Origin: Hyphomicrobiales bacterium
Lineage (GTDB): Bacteria > Pseudomonadota > Alphaproteobacteria > Rhizobiales > JAUVMS01
Direction of reading: 5' to 3'
Assembly (NCBI GenBank): GCA_030600135.1
Contig: JAUVMS010000167.1
Location: 1-7,290 of the forward strand
Length of the DNA stretch: 7,290 nucleotides
The position numbers and the translations under genes were made by a program. Under the pieces are notes generated by a model that did not search any database, was not told the origin of the DNA, and was given only the letters and a program-made list of their open reading frames with translations. Shown here one piece after another: positions 6,611 to 7,290 of this stretch; position 1 is the first letter of the stretch, and the number at the start of each line of letters is the position of its first letter.

Positions 6611-6688
6611 TTCGAGCACAATAGGTTGGCGGCATCGTCGACTCGCATCGCGACCTCGCCGAGTTCTTCAACATCCTGCTAGGTCAAT

Positions 6689-7290
6689 TCAGTCCCGCGG
6701 CGCGGTCTCAGCGAAAGCCGGCACTGAGTTTTCGAATGCCTCCAGCCAACCAGTCAGGTCCGTATTCGTGTCGCGCCAACGACCGGCAAAGCGAAAGTCG
6801 AGATAGCCGAGCGCGCAAGCGAGCGCGATATGGCCGACATGCGGCGACTTTGGCAAGGCCGGCGGCGCCCCCTCGAGCGCAGCCAGCGCGCGATCGACTT
6901 TCTCTTGCTGCATCTCCATCCAAGGAGCGTGCCAAAACTCTTCCGGCCGGTATCTTTTCTCGTAGACCAGCAACAGACCGGCATCCATGATGCCATCCGC
7001 GAGAGCTTGCAAGGTCAGTGCCGGCCAGCGCGCGGCGCCATCGGGAAATATGCTAGGCCCGACGTGCAGGCTGTCGAGATGCTCGCAAATGACCCGACTG
7101 TCGTAGAGCACAGTGTTGTCTTCAAGGATCAAAGCCGGAAGTTTGCCGAGTGGGTTTTGCTGGCGCAGCGTATCGCCGGGATCCATCGTGTTTGCCGGCT
7201 CGATACGGAAACGATCGTAGGTGCCGGTAATCTTGGCGGCGATTTTGACTTTGCGCCCGAACGGCGAAGCGGGCGACGAGCGAAGGATCA
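6689..7290 (-). CDS. Glutathione S-transferase, YibF-like; first few codons beyond the window edge
   Basis: The frame is open to the right edge and gives 199 residues, so an ATG at 7186 is internal and only about two to five N-terminal residues are missing. The N-terminal thioredoxin-like domain reads SSPASPFGRKVKIAAK, where the Ser before Pro is in the usual thiol-stabilising region. NPLGKLPAL follows with the cis-Pro, then the glutathione-gripping LYDSRVICEHLD. The C-terminal helical domain carries LQALADGIMDAGL and HIALACALGYLDFRF, both close to segments I remember from E. coli YibF. Enzymes of this type conjugate or reduce with glutathione in the cytoplasm; the true substrate of YibF-like proteins is not known. 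It is the first visible gene of the leftward cluster, 93 bases before the dipeptidase ATG. Confidence 0.92.
   Translation of the reverse strand, partial: ILRSSPASPFGRKVKIAAKITGTYDRFRIEPANTMDPGDTLRQQNPLGKLPALILEDNTVLYDSRVICEHLDSLHVGPSIFPDGAARWPALTLQALADGIMDAGLLLVYEKRYRPEEFWHAPWMEMQQEKVDRALAALEGAPPALPKSPHVGHIALACALGYLDFRFAGRWRDTNTDLTGWLEAFENSVPAFAETAPRD

Noticed and set aside
5537..6682. A 381-codon open frame on the plus strand opposite the dipeptidase gene
   Set aside because: It is fully antisense to a gene with every catalytic motif intact. The product is Arg/Ala-rich with no recognisable domain, as expected from a GC-rich shadow frame.
7022..7186. ATG at 7186 as the start of the glutathione S-transferase
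   Set aside because: The frame continues upstream to the edge and encodes the conserved SPASPFGRKV segment of the thioredoxin-like domain, so this Met is internal.

Overview
The window looks like a piece of a GC-rich alphaproteobacterial chromosome. I infer Hyphomicrobiales or a close relative from the style of the DNA glycosylase, the YibF-like glutathione S-transferase and the small membrane-anchored protein. No single marker gene proves this. I found no mobile element, CRISPR array, tRNA or rRNA, and most of the content is ordinary housekeeping sequence.

Layout, left to right. The left edge holds the N-terminal 209 codons of an AIM24/TIGR00266 family protein on the minus strand, with its start at 627. 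A 365-base divergent spacer separates it from an uncharacterised 266-residue membrane-anchored protein on the plus strand (993-1793). Converging on that gene is a very basic hypothetical protein on the minus strand (1846-2517). Upstream of it lies an AT-rich island of roughly 240 bases at about 30% GC, with no convincing gene. Next on the minus strand is a single-pass membrane protein with a duplicated FWHFVG motif in its membrane segment (2873-3487).

From about 3716 to the right edge, four closely spaced minus-strand genes may form one transcription unit. In transcription order they are a YibF-like glutathione S-transferase (missing only its first few codons at the edge), an M20 family dipeptidase with all metal-site residues present, a secreted RNase T2 family protein, and a divergent Tag-family 3-methyladenine DNA glycosylase. 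Gaps are about 93 bases (or 69 with the upstream GTG start), 45 bases and 24 bases. The products do not form an obvious pathway: detoxification, peptide hydrolysis, extracytoplasmic RNA degradation and DNA base-excision repair. They may share only a promoter.

I do not see a convincing new multi-gene system. The points most worth checking are the AT-rich island beside the basic protein with an acid-free C-terminal half, the Gln in the RNase T2 catalytic Glu position, and the Tag homologue that lacks the usual active-site Glu and most zinc ligands.
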